Shown piece by piece: positions 48,421 through 59,035 of a DNA stretch of 64,000 nt. The translations under genes and the position numbers were made by a program. Origin of the DNA: Laccaria trichodermophora (Eukaryota > Basidiomycota > Agaricomycetes > Agaricales > Hydnangiaceae); contig JACTVC010000037.1 of NCBI GenBank assembly GCA_018417955.1, forward strand, positions 1-64,000, written 5' to 3'. The number at the start of each line of letters is the position of its first letter. Position 1 is the first letter of the stretch. Under the pieces are notes generated by a model. The model searched no databases, was not told where the DNA came from, and was given only the letters and a program-made list of their open reading frames with translations.

Positions 48421-49261
48421 TCACAGTGACACTGATCAAGCAAAAAGAAGAAGAATCGTCCAAGAACCTGGCTGGGCCCTGCTGGGCCTTGTCGTTAGGC
48501 GTACCCGGGCCGTTACTAGATATGGTTTTGTTTGTACTGGTGGCGAGCTTCTTCCAAGTTCTTCCCGCCATGCTGGAGAGAGAGATGGCGAGGATGAATG
48601 TTGTCGACGGAAACAGTCTTCCGCCAGCTTCGTTTTTGTAAGGTGATCGTCTTCTACTTTTATGCATCAGAATCAGTCTCTCGGAAGCATTTCCCATTGA
48701 CACTGACGGACGCACTCACGTAGCCTGCATCACCGCTATTCAACTTTTTAGAGTGGGTGAGTCCCTTGGACTAGTCGCTTTGACTAACTACTACCTTTGT
48801 CTTACCAGGTAAATGGGTAGCCGCCCAACCGTGCGAGCACCATACCCATCATCCGTATCATGGTGCCGCGTTGGTGCCAGTGCGGTACACTTGAAACAAA
48901 CTTGGAAGCCCCCGACGCCGATAATATTCCATTTTGGTCTTGGTCGTAGAAGTACCATGGATTTTCGTTCAAGTTCGCCCTACCTTTTTCCGTCTATTGC
49001 TCTTGCTTGCCTTGTATTCCTCACCTCCGATCCGGTTGCCCGAATTACCTCCTTCACCTCCCGGATTCGTCTACTACGCTCGTCTTTGAAACTACTTAAC
49101 GCCATTCCTTTTAATCACTCTCTTTGCTCCACCTACCCATCAACTCCCCTCCGGACTCGTCTACTACGCTCGTCTTTGAAGCTACTTAACGCCATTCCTT
49201 TTAATCACTCTCTTTAATCCACCCATACATCAACTCCCCTCCATCCCAACGAAGAAAAAAA
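48421..49261 (+). promoter_or_regulatory. 5' flank of SKN1-like copy 1
   Basis: No gene of its own. It aligns with 58095-59035 upstream of copy 2: GATCAAGCAAAAAGAAGAAG at the start, GGGCCTTGTCGTTAGGCGTA, GCCATGCTGGAGAGAGA, CTTCTACTTTT.TGCATCAG and a pyrimidine-rich stretch before the start codon. A 50-60 bp unit with CGTCTACTACGCTCGTCTTT is tandemly repeated at about 49070-49215 in this copy only. Confidence 0.6.
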
Positions 49262-52182
49262 ATGACCTTCGACCAACCCCCACCCGAATACCACCACTCC
49301 TGGACAGCCTTGTCTTTCCCCCCTTCACCAAAGCCAGCACCAAAATCAACCGCCCAACCAGAACTCCAGACCCACCCATCGGCCCCCCGGCATAGTTCAC
49401 ATTCGCACAGCACTTTGCCTACGGTACGTTCCCTCTTTCCAGAATTAAACAAATACATGAATAGTGAATTGTACAGGACGACTCACCATACTCTTACGCG
49501 TCTACTCAATCCCCAACTAGAACACCTCCAAGTTTCCTCTCCGAAAAGGTAGTCCCTTCTAACTCTCTAAACCTGTCCTTCCTTCCTGACTCTCCTCAAA
49601 CAGTTCGCCCTCTCCCCCGATGTTCATACATGGGGCACAAACCTCTTCCCTCATATCCACGAACCGGACGACTACCTCCATACACCCGATCCTGACGACT
49701 TAGACTCCAAGCGCACCACGGATTTTTTTTCAGTTAGGGGGATGGTGAATGTGGGGGGTATGTTCGCTACGTGTGTTGGGTTGTTGACGTTGTTGTACGT
49801 CCTCTTCTCTTTTTTTTCCCTTCTCTTCCCTCGCCCTCTTCTCCTCCCTTCACTTTTCTCTTTCCCCTTCGTCGAGGGCATACAATGCAAGTGCTGAAAT
49901 TCTGAGTACCCGTATAGTCTTATATATCCCATCTCAACGCACTTTACTTCCCACCAACAAAGGAAGTTCGGGGGGTTCAATTTGGGTGGGATCAATGCGT
50001 CTGGGCAGGTACGTTCTCTCTTCTCTCTTCTCTCCCCTAGCCTCACTTAACCAATTACATAACATGTCAGGTCCCAAGCATGCCGGGGAACTGGGGCCTA
50101 ATCGATTTAGACACGCCTCTAAACCTACACACAAAAGCATCCTACCACGATCCCTCACAAACACTCCAGCTCGTGTTCAGCGATGAATTCAATACCGACG
50201 GGAGGTCTTTTTATCCGGGGGACGATCCGTATTGGGAGGCTGAGGATTTACATTATTGGCAGGTACGGCGTCCTACGCGTTACCTTGTCACTTATCCTTT
50301 GTATCTCGCCATAACTGACCGTATCATCTCTGACAGACGGGCAACTTGGAATGGAACGACCCCGCCGCAATAACCACAGCCAACGGTTCCCTCCTCATCA
50401 CACTCTCGGAACAACAAACCCACGGACTAGACTTCCAAGGCGGGCTCATCTCAACATGGAACAAGTTCTGCTTCACCGGTGGTCTATTGGAGACCTCCGT
50501 CCAGCTGCCGGGCGCGAACAACATCGTGGGGCTGTGGCCTGCTGTATGGGCTCTAGGAAATTTAGGTACGCAATCTTTTTTTTTGGGGGGGGGGTTCATC
50601 CGAGTTATACGGGTTGACATCAATTAATTTAGGACGAGCAGGGTATGGTGCAACCTTGGAAGGCCTGGTACGTCCCCCCTGCCCTCCCTCTTCCTCTTTC
50701 TTCTATCAACCCCCGGCCCTCTTTTGCAGTGGCCATACAGCTACGACGCCTGCGACGTCGGCACAGCCCCCAACCAAACACACAACGGGCTCCCCCTAGC
50801 AGCGTTGACAAGCGGCGACCAGAAATACAACGGGTCTTTATCATACCTCCCCGGACAGAGGCTTTCGCGGTGCACGTGCTCAGGCGAGTCTCACCCCGGC
50901 CCGATGCATCGTGATGGGACGTTTGTGGGGAGGTCGGCGCCTGAGATTGACGTTTTTGAAGCTACGGTGAGTGTGGTCGTTTTTATTGGTTCTTGATCAA
51001 ACTTGAATTATTTGTAGGTCTTGGGTACGCCATTGGTGGGGAAGGTAACTCAATCAAGTCAATGGGCTGTAAGCTCCTCCTTTATCCCATTACCAGTATA
51101 TTATTAACGAGGAATGGTGTGTATAGCCGTTTAATGATGGGTACGGGTGGGCGAGCACTTCTCAGAACATGATCATCCCGAACACGACTGGAACTGAACT
51201 GAACTCCTATGTTGGAGGAGTAACGCAGCAGAGTACGTCTGGGCTTACGATTACCGGTGGGTTTTTACTTCTTGGCTTCGGGGTAATGTTTGTTTGATAT
51301 TGTGTGGTGCGTAGATCAGGGATGCTACGAGTTGGAAGATGGTTGTTTTTCTACGTATGGGTTTGAGTACAAGCCAGGTCCGCACTTTCCTTCTCTACCC
51401 GTTTTCGGGCTCTCATTTAACGAAAAGAAATTCGCAGGGTTCGATTCTGCGGTTCGCATCATCCCCTCATCAATCATTTATCCGATATTAACTTCGTTCC
51501 TGGACTGGATAGTACATAACCTGGATATCCAACTCGACCGTATCATGGACCATAATGGCCGCTGGTATGGACGCAGACACAACCGTTGAGATATCCGCGC
51601 GTCCTGTACCTCAAGAGCCCATGGTGCGCACAATCTCACGACTGAGCCCACCTCACCTCACTTCAATTTCCCCTGCAGTACCTGGTAGCAAACCTGGGAC
51701 TATCAAATAGCTTCGGCGACGTTGACTTGGAGCACCTCACATTCCCGACTACGATGCGGATTGACTGGATACGGGTGTACCAACCCACCAACGCCATCAA
51801 TATAGGATGTGATCCAGTGAATTTTCCTACGGAGACGTATATCAACGAGTGTGTTCTTTTTTTTCTTTCTTTTTTTCCCGTTTTCTTCGCTGAGTCTGCT
51901 TGAATTTTCTATCTCTTTGATTCTGCTTAGACTTTTTTTGAGTCTACTTAGACGTTCTTTGAGGCTGCTTTAACTCTCTCCCAGTCTGCTTCGGATTCAG
52001 AATTACTGTTCTTCTATACTTCCCCTTTTCCTTTGCTTCTCGCCAATATGATCTGTCTCGATTATTTTTAACGGTCTTGGTTCGATAGGTACATCGCAGC
52101 ATACACAAATCCGAATCTTACGACGTGGCGAGATGACTACAAGCAGCCGTGGCCGAAGAATAGTTTCGTCGATGCGTGTTAA
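49262..52182 (+). CDS. SKN1: SKN1/KRE6-like GH16 beta-glucan synthesis protein, copy 1
   Basis: Type II membrane GH16-fold protein needed for beta-1,6-glucan assembly in fungal walls. The ATG at 49262 (AAAAAAATGACC) gives MTFDQPPPEYHHSWTA. A cytosolic low-complexity region follows, then DDSPYSYASTQSPTRTPPSF, ALSPDVHTWGTNLFPHIHEP and a membrane segment (MVNVGGMFATCVGLL). After an intron ending GTATAG comes LIYPISTHF and KFGGFNLGGINASGQ. GH16 core: LIDLDTP, LVFSDEFNTDGRSFYPGDDP, YWEAEDLHYWQ, LITLSEQQTHGLDFQGG, WNKFCFTGGLLETSVQLPG, CDVGTAPNQTHNG and the acidic catalytic-type motif APEIDVFEAT. A 14-nt exon (51438-51451) encodes the middle of KPGFDSAYITW. The end is KQPWPKNSFVDAC and TAA at 52180-52182. 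About 15-16 exons, no lesion found. Near-identical to copy 2. Confidence 0.92.
51845..52088 (+). repeat. degenerate GAGTCTGCTT minisatellite in last intron of copy 1
   Basis: The last intron carries about six imperfect units of the type GAGTCTGCTT followed by A/T-rich filler, spaced about 23-30 bp. The same array lies in the last intron of copy 2 (about 61645-61870). Confidence 0.7.
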
Positions 52183-52938
52183 GGGCTTTAGCTAGACCTT
52201 TTTGCACGGATACTAGATCGGGAGGCCTTGTATTGATTGGAGTGCGGGTCATCGTTTAATTTATTCGTATTATCGTGTAGGAACACTCTGGTTGTTCATG
52301 TCTTGCATGTTTTATTGGATGTCCGCAGGGCCCATTAAAGTAACTTTTTCCCCCCCCAAATTAACATGAGCGTCGGATAGACCCTGTGATAAGTTCAACA
52401 GTTGTGCCATCATGGTATTTATCTAAAAGAGACAGGATGTTTAATTTTAAAATACATATTGTAATGGGAAATACAAGATAACCGTAATTCATAAATCAGT
52501 CGATGTCGATGAAATGCACACACCGACTGGGTATAAGTTCATCTATACTACTGATTCAGCAAATAAAAGAAGAATTCTAGAAGCCTAGGTCTACGTTTTC
52601 ATACGGCGTTTGTCAACTTCTTACATTCAATCTCCATTCCAACAGAACTTAATTAATGATAAGGAGTATAGCTCCTCTACGTAAACAATAAGGAATGTTA
52701 TTGTGATGACAACATAGTAAGTACGATAGGTAAAGAATGTGTTTGTTCTGCCAAAGGTAGCCTTGCGGAAGAGAAGATGAGATGATTGAGGACCCCGGGG
52801 CCCGAAAGGTTGTTAGGTTCGCAAATCGTCATAAACGGTTGATAGCAATCCTCCGTAGACGCCATTTCAACTGATAAACTATGGCTCTCGTAGTATATTT
52901 GCTATTGAAGTCGCGCGAATATGGCGGGATCGTCTTGA
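52183..52938. other. 3' flanks of SKN1 copy 1 and of cyclin 1 (convergent)
   Basis: 52183 to about 52345 aligns with the flank after SKN1 copy 2 (GGGCTTTAGCT, TTTTTGCACGGATACTAGAT, CGGGAGGCCTTGTATTGATT, ATGTCCGCA). From about 52500 it aligns with block T1 near 46870. Confidence 0.7.
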
Positions 52939-54059
52939 TTAGTAGACTGGCACGGGAGCGAAAACAGGCATAGAATTGTAAGGGATAACAGGTGCAGACG
53001 GAGGCTCAATGTTGCGGCTGGTTATTTGAATAGTCGGCTGTCGCACATTCGGCATCGGCATAGGTATGACACTGTTACACCGACGTCGCCTTGGTTGATA
53101 GAACGTATCCTCAGCAGAGTAAAACGTAGAAGCAGGGGTGACAGACGTAGAATCGGGAGGACAAGTCTTAAGAAAAGGAATCGTTGCCTGTCGTATATTT
53201 GGTATGGGCATCTTTTGGACGAGCCTGGTATATCGATGTCGTCCAGATTGTCCTGGTTGGCAAGATGGATCGGCAGAAGGACCAGAAACTGGCGGAGGAG
53301 CTGGAGTACTGTAACGCAAAGGCGCAGTGTGGCCGTATCCAGACGCACGCGAAGCATAATCTGAGCCCAAAGGTGCCTCAGCAAGAACAAGCACTAGCCT
53401 CTTGATCGTTTTCTTCTTCTTTTTTCCTCGCGGCGACACCATGTCATAGCTGTAACTGGGGTAGCTTGTCCGGTCTTCACTGAAATCTCTCTTCACAGCC
53501 TCCTCGAACACCTTCAGCATAGGCCCAAAAATTGCCAGCTTAAAGCCTAAATAATCGCACATCTGCCGTTCCATCTCATTAATCAGTTTATGCGTGAACT
53601 GATTGCGCGAAACAGTAACCCAAGCGTTGTTTTTGTATGTGCTATCGTTGAGGATCTTCGTTGCGAGCATTAGGGTCGTTATGAAGAGCTGTTCTCCGCC
53701 CATTCCGTTTGCCTGTGGATTATATTTTGGAGACGCCGGAGAAGGATCAGGGAGGAGTATGTCACAGAGGTGTGGACTTGACTTCGGTATAGAGCGTAGG
53801 CGATAAATCTGGGAAGACTCTGCTGTCTGTGTGATCTCCGGAGGAGTGAGAAGAGACTCCGAATGAAGCGGTCGCAGAGACGGGCGATGGGCTCGAATCC
53901 ATAGTATGGCGCTGATATGGAGAGTTCGCGGGGAATGGTGACGTAGTACTGTGGGGGTGCATAGGTGGTGACAGCGCTGGCCCAGCGGAAATAGTAGTGA
54001 TTGTAGTGGTAAGCAATCATTCGACTGTCGTAAGCTGTCGTTATGTGCGTGCAATACAT
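52939..54059 (-). pseudogene. PHO80/PCL-type cyclin 1, frameshifted in the cyclin box
   Basis: Cyclin partner family of Pho85-like kinases. The ATG at 54059 gives MYCTHITTAYDSRM, then YFRWASAVTTYAPPQYY, APYYGFEPIARLCDRFIRSL and FIAYALYRSQVHTSVTYSSL-ILLRRLQ. At about 53720-53728 one base is missing relative to cyclin 2 (CTC CAA AA TAT). The protein continues in the next frame with NPQANGMGGEQLFITTLMLA, TKILNDSTYKNNAWVTVSRN, QFTHKLINEMERQMCDYLGF and KLAIF, then the basic tail (VKRDFSEDRTS, KKKKKTIKRL, MPIPNIRQATI, MPMPNVRQPTI) to 52939. As written the frame-A product ends shortly after the shift. The other frame is open upstream to 54174, giving a misleading 411-codon ORF. Alternatives are a sequence error or a very recent pseudogene; the rest looks conserved. 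Confidence 0.78.
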
Positions 54060-55382
54060 GTTGAAGAGAGGATGGTAGTAAATTAGGGCAATGAGAGGGG
54101 AAATGAGATGCAGGAGCGGAGGGAGATCTTATAAGAGGCCAGGGGGTGGACACCATGTTGTTCCGCATTGACAATAGCTCTCTGTGGGTCCCAGCAACCT
54201 TTTTGTGGACACTCGACGTTCAAAGCTAACTCTCCACAGCAAGGTGTGCAACCGTCACGCGTCACTTGATATCGACAAAGGTAAGTATTATTCTGAGGGG
54301 TCGAAGGCATGACTCGTTTGTGGATTATTTCAAATGTTGGCATCAATCGGAATCAGACAACTTGACGTGCATGATCAGCGGCAAAATTCAGCACCAATCA
54401 ACCAGTATTTAGAATGATGGTCAAGAACCTGGCATGGTGCAGATTGGGTCTGCGTCATATCGAGTGAAGAAGGGAATGGTGGATTCTTCGGGGAAATGTC
54501 GGATAGTGGCTTCGGTTGGGTATCGGGGCTACCGGCAATGGTTGCCAGTGGACCAACAGTGGACAAGGACAAGACAAGGACAATACGAGTAAACAAAAGC
54601 GGTATGTCTTTCAAAGTGTTTGGGCACAGGAAAGTTTTGGGAAAGTTACCATGCAGTACCGTGCGACCAACGTGCGACTGCCCTGGGTGTTACGCTGCTG
54701 TGCACGATTGGGCCATGTTAGTGCACGGGAGTAACTTGGCCAGTAAATGTGAGGCTAGCGCCAGGTAGAATCAAGTAAAAACAAGTTTGAGATCCTTATA
54801 TTGTAACTCATCAATGTGGACTGGATGCTGGGGATGGTTATGTCATGGGTAGTATATAACGGAAGTTCAGTTCTTTGAGTTTTTAGCCATCCATGTTGCC
54901 TTTTACACCATCTGACAATTTTCGTGGGGGTGGCTAAAGATACCGTGACTAGGATTGTTCTTACACCTCAATAACATAAAATCGGAACTAGAGCGTAGTT
55001 ATAGAAAGGAGTGCTAGAGTGAACAGACATCAAGAAAATTTGACAATAAAAAGTAGAAATCAGGAGCTGTACCATTCTATCCCCTTCATTTGCAATCTGT
55101 CACATCGATATGCGTGAGTCCAAATTGTGAGCTAACATGTTGACAAGTTTTCCAAAGGTCTACCACTCACGTGCTTTCCTGGGGGGGCACACCTAGCACA
55201 AAATTAACCTGCCCAAAGGTACAGTAAGCATGGTGTGAGCAAGAGTCAGCTAAATAATAGTAGTTATCGTGACACGGTCTATAAAGATATGTAAGATTGC
55301 AGTAAGAGTGTTCAAGTTTGTTGTGTAACAAAGCCGAGAAAGAAAAAAAAAGAGGGTAGATGTGACCAGACAAAGAGCGACT
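54060..55382. other. intergenic between the two cyclin genes
   Basis: This contains the promoter side of cyclin 1 and the 3' flank of cyclin 2. No gene recognised; short frames at 54375-54770 on both strands overlap and have no motif. Confidence 0.4.
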
Positions 55383-56198
55383 TCAAGTGGGTAGAGTCCT
55401 CGGTCGAACAAGCCACCCGTTAGGTCGACTCGGAAGCGACAGAGGCGAAGGGAGAGCAGCGGGATAGTGCGCAGAAACGTAAGGGCCACGAGGGGGTACG
55501 TGACTAGACCCGAAAGGGGGCGCAGCCGGAGGGACCATGTTCGCAGGAGCAGACCGCCCTTGTTTCGCCTTCCGTTCCAGGAACCTCTGAGGCGAGTAAC
55601 TTGGGTAGCTCATCCTATCTTCACCAAAATCCCGCTTAATCACCTCCTCAAACTCATGCAACTCCTCACAAAAAATGGCCAGCTTATAATTCATACGCTG
55701 ACACATTTCCCTCTCCATCTGATTAATAAGCCGATGCGAGAATTGGTTCTGCGAGACGGCAACCCAAGAACTATTCGCATACGGCGTGTCGACTAACACC
55801 TTCGCAGCGATCATCATCGCGCTAATGAACAGCTTCCGTCCAGAATCCCCATTCGCCTCGGGATATTGCGTTTTGAAGCGGTGGAGGAGCAGAAGGGCGG
55901 CATATGTCACTTGGGGTTGTAGTTTGGTCCGATGTAATGAGTAGGCGATGAATTGGGATAAGCTCTGGTGCATCGGTTCGCTTGTACATTTGAAGAGACT
56001 CCGTATGAAACTCGCGCAGAGGCGGGAGGGGGATTCGTACCCGTAGTAGGGCGCTTCTGAGAAAGAGGGTTGGGGAGGGATCATTGAGGGGAATAGAAGG
56101 AAGGCTTGTGGGGGCGCGTAGGTGTGCGCACCGGAAGCCCAGCGAAAGTAGGAATGTTGGTAGTGCTGACTGAGCGGCGCTATGCTAGCCATGTACAT
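55383..56198 (-). CDS. PHO80/PCL-type cyclin 2
   Basis: Single-exon gene of 271 residues from ATG 56198 (a second in-frame ATG is at 56192) to a stop at 55383. The N terminus reads MYMASIAPLSQHYQHSYFRW. Cyclin box: EAPYYGYESPSRLCASFIRS, SLSQFIAYSLHRTKLQPQVT-YAALLLLHRF, YPEANGDSGRKLFISAMMIA, AKVLVDTPYANSSWVAVSQN, QFSHRLINQMEREMCQRMNY and KLAIFCEELHEFEEVIKRDF, with GEDRMSYPSYSPQ shared with cyclin 1. The tail after that is unrelated in detail: basic/proline-rich and shorter. PHO80/PCL cyclins bind a Pho85-type CDK and control phosphate, glycogen or cell-cycle responses; which applies here cannot be told. Intact, and a useful reference for the cyclin 1 frameshift. Confidence 0.85.
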   Translation of the reverse strand: MYMASIAPLSQHYQHSYFRWASGAHTYAPPQAFLLFPSMIPPQPSFSEAPYYGYESPSRLCASFIRSLFKCTSEPMHQSLSQFIAYSLHRTKLQPQVTYAALLLLHRFKTQYPEANGDSGRKLFISAMMIAAKVLVDTPYANSSWVAVSQNQFSHRLINQMEREMCQRMNYKLAIFCEELHEFEEVIKRDFGEDRMSYPSYSPQRFLERKAKQGRSAPANMVPPAAPPFGSSHVPPRGPYVSAHYPAALPSPLSLPSRPNGWLVRPRTLPT

Positions 56199-59035
56199 GT
56201 CGGGGAGAGAATTACTGGATAGTTGATTATTGGTGGAGACAAAGAGTGAAGGTGGGGAGTTTATAAGGAACGCAGGTGGGTGGCCTCTGCGCTTGACAAT
56301 GCTGTAAATTCTGCGGGCCCACAGGCCACAGCGGCCCCGTTTGTGGCCCTTTGTGCGCAGAGTGCCTTGCCTCAGCCTTCGTCGACAAAAGCCCATGAGG
56401 TTTTTAATTGTCAATTAAGAAAACGCTGGGTTCATGAGGTTGCAGTGGCTTGTCGATTGGAAAGTACACAGTGGCGAGGTAAGCGCCCATGGCAAGGGCG
56501 GTCCCGCCGGTGATGTGGTTACGACACAAACAATCATTCAAGTTGGAATTTTTGTTCATGAAGGTAAGAAGGTCATTTACCTTGAGTTTGAGCCCGAGCG
56601 AATGAGTCACATTTTGCATGATTCGAGAGTTGTCAGTTGAACGTTGAACTTTCAGGTTGGATGTGTCGCGCACGTGATGCGAATCATGCGATACGGAGTT
56701 TGAAATTTCACCTTGCCTCCCAAGTGCTACTCTCCTCGTCGTCCACCAAACCACCGGGTCTCATAGATACCCTCCAGGACCGGGAAGTACACCTACTATC
56801 TTATTACGAGATGGAACTCGAACGTGCTTCAGTAAAACGATGATGAGAAGAACGAATAGTTCTCCGGGATGAATGCTTGCCAACGAACCCGTCACGCCCT
56901 GTATTGTTTTCGCGCAGCAATCCATTTTTATGTTTGTCAAATTCCGCAAGGCCTCTGACAATCCAGTGGAACGACGTTGGCGAAGAGATGCGGGCAACGG
57001 ATTGGGGCGCCAAATCGCAGAGATTTTTGTTGGGTTTCTGAGCTGGCGAGTCCGTCATTTTCAGACTTCCTTTACCAAATCACAATTGACAAGTCGCGTT
57101 GTGTTTCAAGTAGATCTCAAATCTACGGTAGGTGCACTTTCAGGCCTTCAGTGAGTTGCGCTTACAGTACAATAACCTGACCTAGTGCGCCTGAATCATT
57201 CATACTAAAACACTGCTTCGACTTCAACGTGTATTCATCTACGTACTGTTACTCCGTCGCGTAGGGGGAAGCGCGTGGAAATTTCGCCGCTGGGACAGGA
57301 AACATGCTCATTTTATTGAGGGGATCAAGAGAACCAGTTCAACAGCACAGGACTGTACTTCCACTGGCGGCCTCGGAAAGAGGGTATTTGGGCAAATGTT
57401 GACGTCTGCAAGGGATATTGTTCGTGAGTTGGTTCGTCCTGATCCCGCGGCTGGGTTTGCTGACAGCGTTGGTATTTATCAGTCTGCGGCGATGCTAATG
57501 AGTGGCGGACTTGCTAGGCGCCCGTACACGAAGATCGTGGGGGTTATCTTTTAAGGGGACATAATTTATCAGGTTGGGGTTGAAAGTGAGGTATGTATGT
57601 ATACCGTTTACCTTCTGAAACGCTGAAGCGGAAATGTCCAGCCCGAGGCGTGGCCAGGCTTTGTAAATCCTGGCTTAGGTTGGCCCGCGGCTTTCACGCC
57701 GGGCAGTCACGTCGATATCATTCCTGCCACTCCGCGTCCCTACCCACCCATCTCACCCCATTCCCGCTATACTACCTCACTCTCTCTACTTGTTGCAAGG
57801 CAGGACCATCACCTGACATATCTCCTCAAACGCCGTGCAGCGCATTCTGACCGCTTCTGACCTCTCCATGCCAACGCTCATGAGTAGTGAAATGGAATAA
57901 ACAGGACCTTCGCAACAGACGCAACTCCGCATATGCTTTTGTTTTTTCTCAGAGTTTCGGCTAACGTCACGGTGATTTGGATGACTGTTGCGGCGACCGG
58001 GGGAATGCTTTTTGGATTGGATGAGAGTTTGAGGTTGAGTGAGTTGTCAACAAGCGGCAAGTAGTGACCAGTTGACCGGTGGATGATTGTACCGACTACT
58101 ACTGATCAAGCAAAAAGAAGAAGAATTCTGGAAGCCCTCGCCAAGAACCTCCGAGTCTGGGCCTTGTCGTTAGGCGTACCGTTGCTAGGGAGGAATTTGG
58201 CCTTGTCTGTATCGGTCCCGCCATGCTGGAGAGAGATGGCGTGCCAGATGAATGTTGTCAACTACCTATGTATACCCACTGCGCACGGTATACTTATGTG
58301 TAAGAAGTGTTATCGACTCACTACCAGTCTCTCGTAGGAGGAAGCTCGGCTTAGTGCATTCTTGACGACGGCAGGCGACCAATTGATATTTCCTTTATAA
58401 CTCTGACGTCGATATACTCCAGCTTGCAAATATGGTATGCGCTTAAAGCGTTTAAACTCTACTTCAATATTATGCTAATCAGCTTCTACTTTTCTGCATC
58501 AGAATCAGTCTCTCGGATGCATTTTTCATTGACATTCACGGCCCGGGACGCACTCACGTAGCAACGAAAGTGCGCTGCATCACCGCTATAGACCGTTATT
58601 CAACTTTTTCGAGTGGGTGGGTCCCTTGGATTAGTCGCTTTGACTTACTACTACCTATATCTTACCAGGCAAGCCCAAATGGGTACCCGCCGAATCGTGC
58701 GAGCACCATACCCATCATCAGTAATCATGGTGCTGCGAAGTTGGTGCTGCGGTACACTTGAAACAAACTTGAAAGCCCCCGATGCCGATAATATTCCATG
58801 AATCTTGATCTTGGTCGTAGTACCATGGATTTCCGTTCAAGTTTGCCCAAACGTTTTCCGTTTGTTGCTCTTGCTTGCCTTGAATTACTTACCTCCTCCC
58901 GTTGCCCGAATTACCTCTTTCACCTCACGGACTCGTCTACCGCTCGTCTCCCAAATTACTTGACGCCATTCCTTTTACTCACTCTCTTTACTCCGCCCAT
59001 CCATCACCTCCCCTCCATCCCAACGAAGAAAAAAA
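56199..59035. other. promoter of cyclin 2, unassigned sequence, then 5' flank of SKN1 copy 2
   Basis: No firm gene. A + frame around 57390-57555 reads QMLTSARDIVRELVRPDPAA and continues to KIVGVIF-stop without a recognisable start. From about 58095 the sequence is homologous to the 5' flank of SKN1 copy 1 (48430-49261), with indels. Confidence 0.45.

Noticed and set aside
54060..54174. Start of a 411-codon ORF overlapping cyclin 1
   Set aside because: Upstream of about 53,730 this frame shows no family similarity, while the other frame spells the conserved first half of the cyclin box. It is a shadow exposed by the frameshift.
56761..56997. Small hydrophobic minus-strand ORF resembling a PMP3-like proteolipid
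   Set aside because: It has one hydrophobic stretch only and no PMP3 signature.
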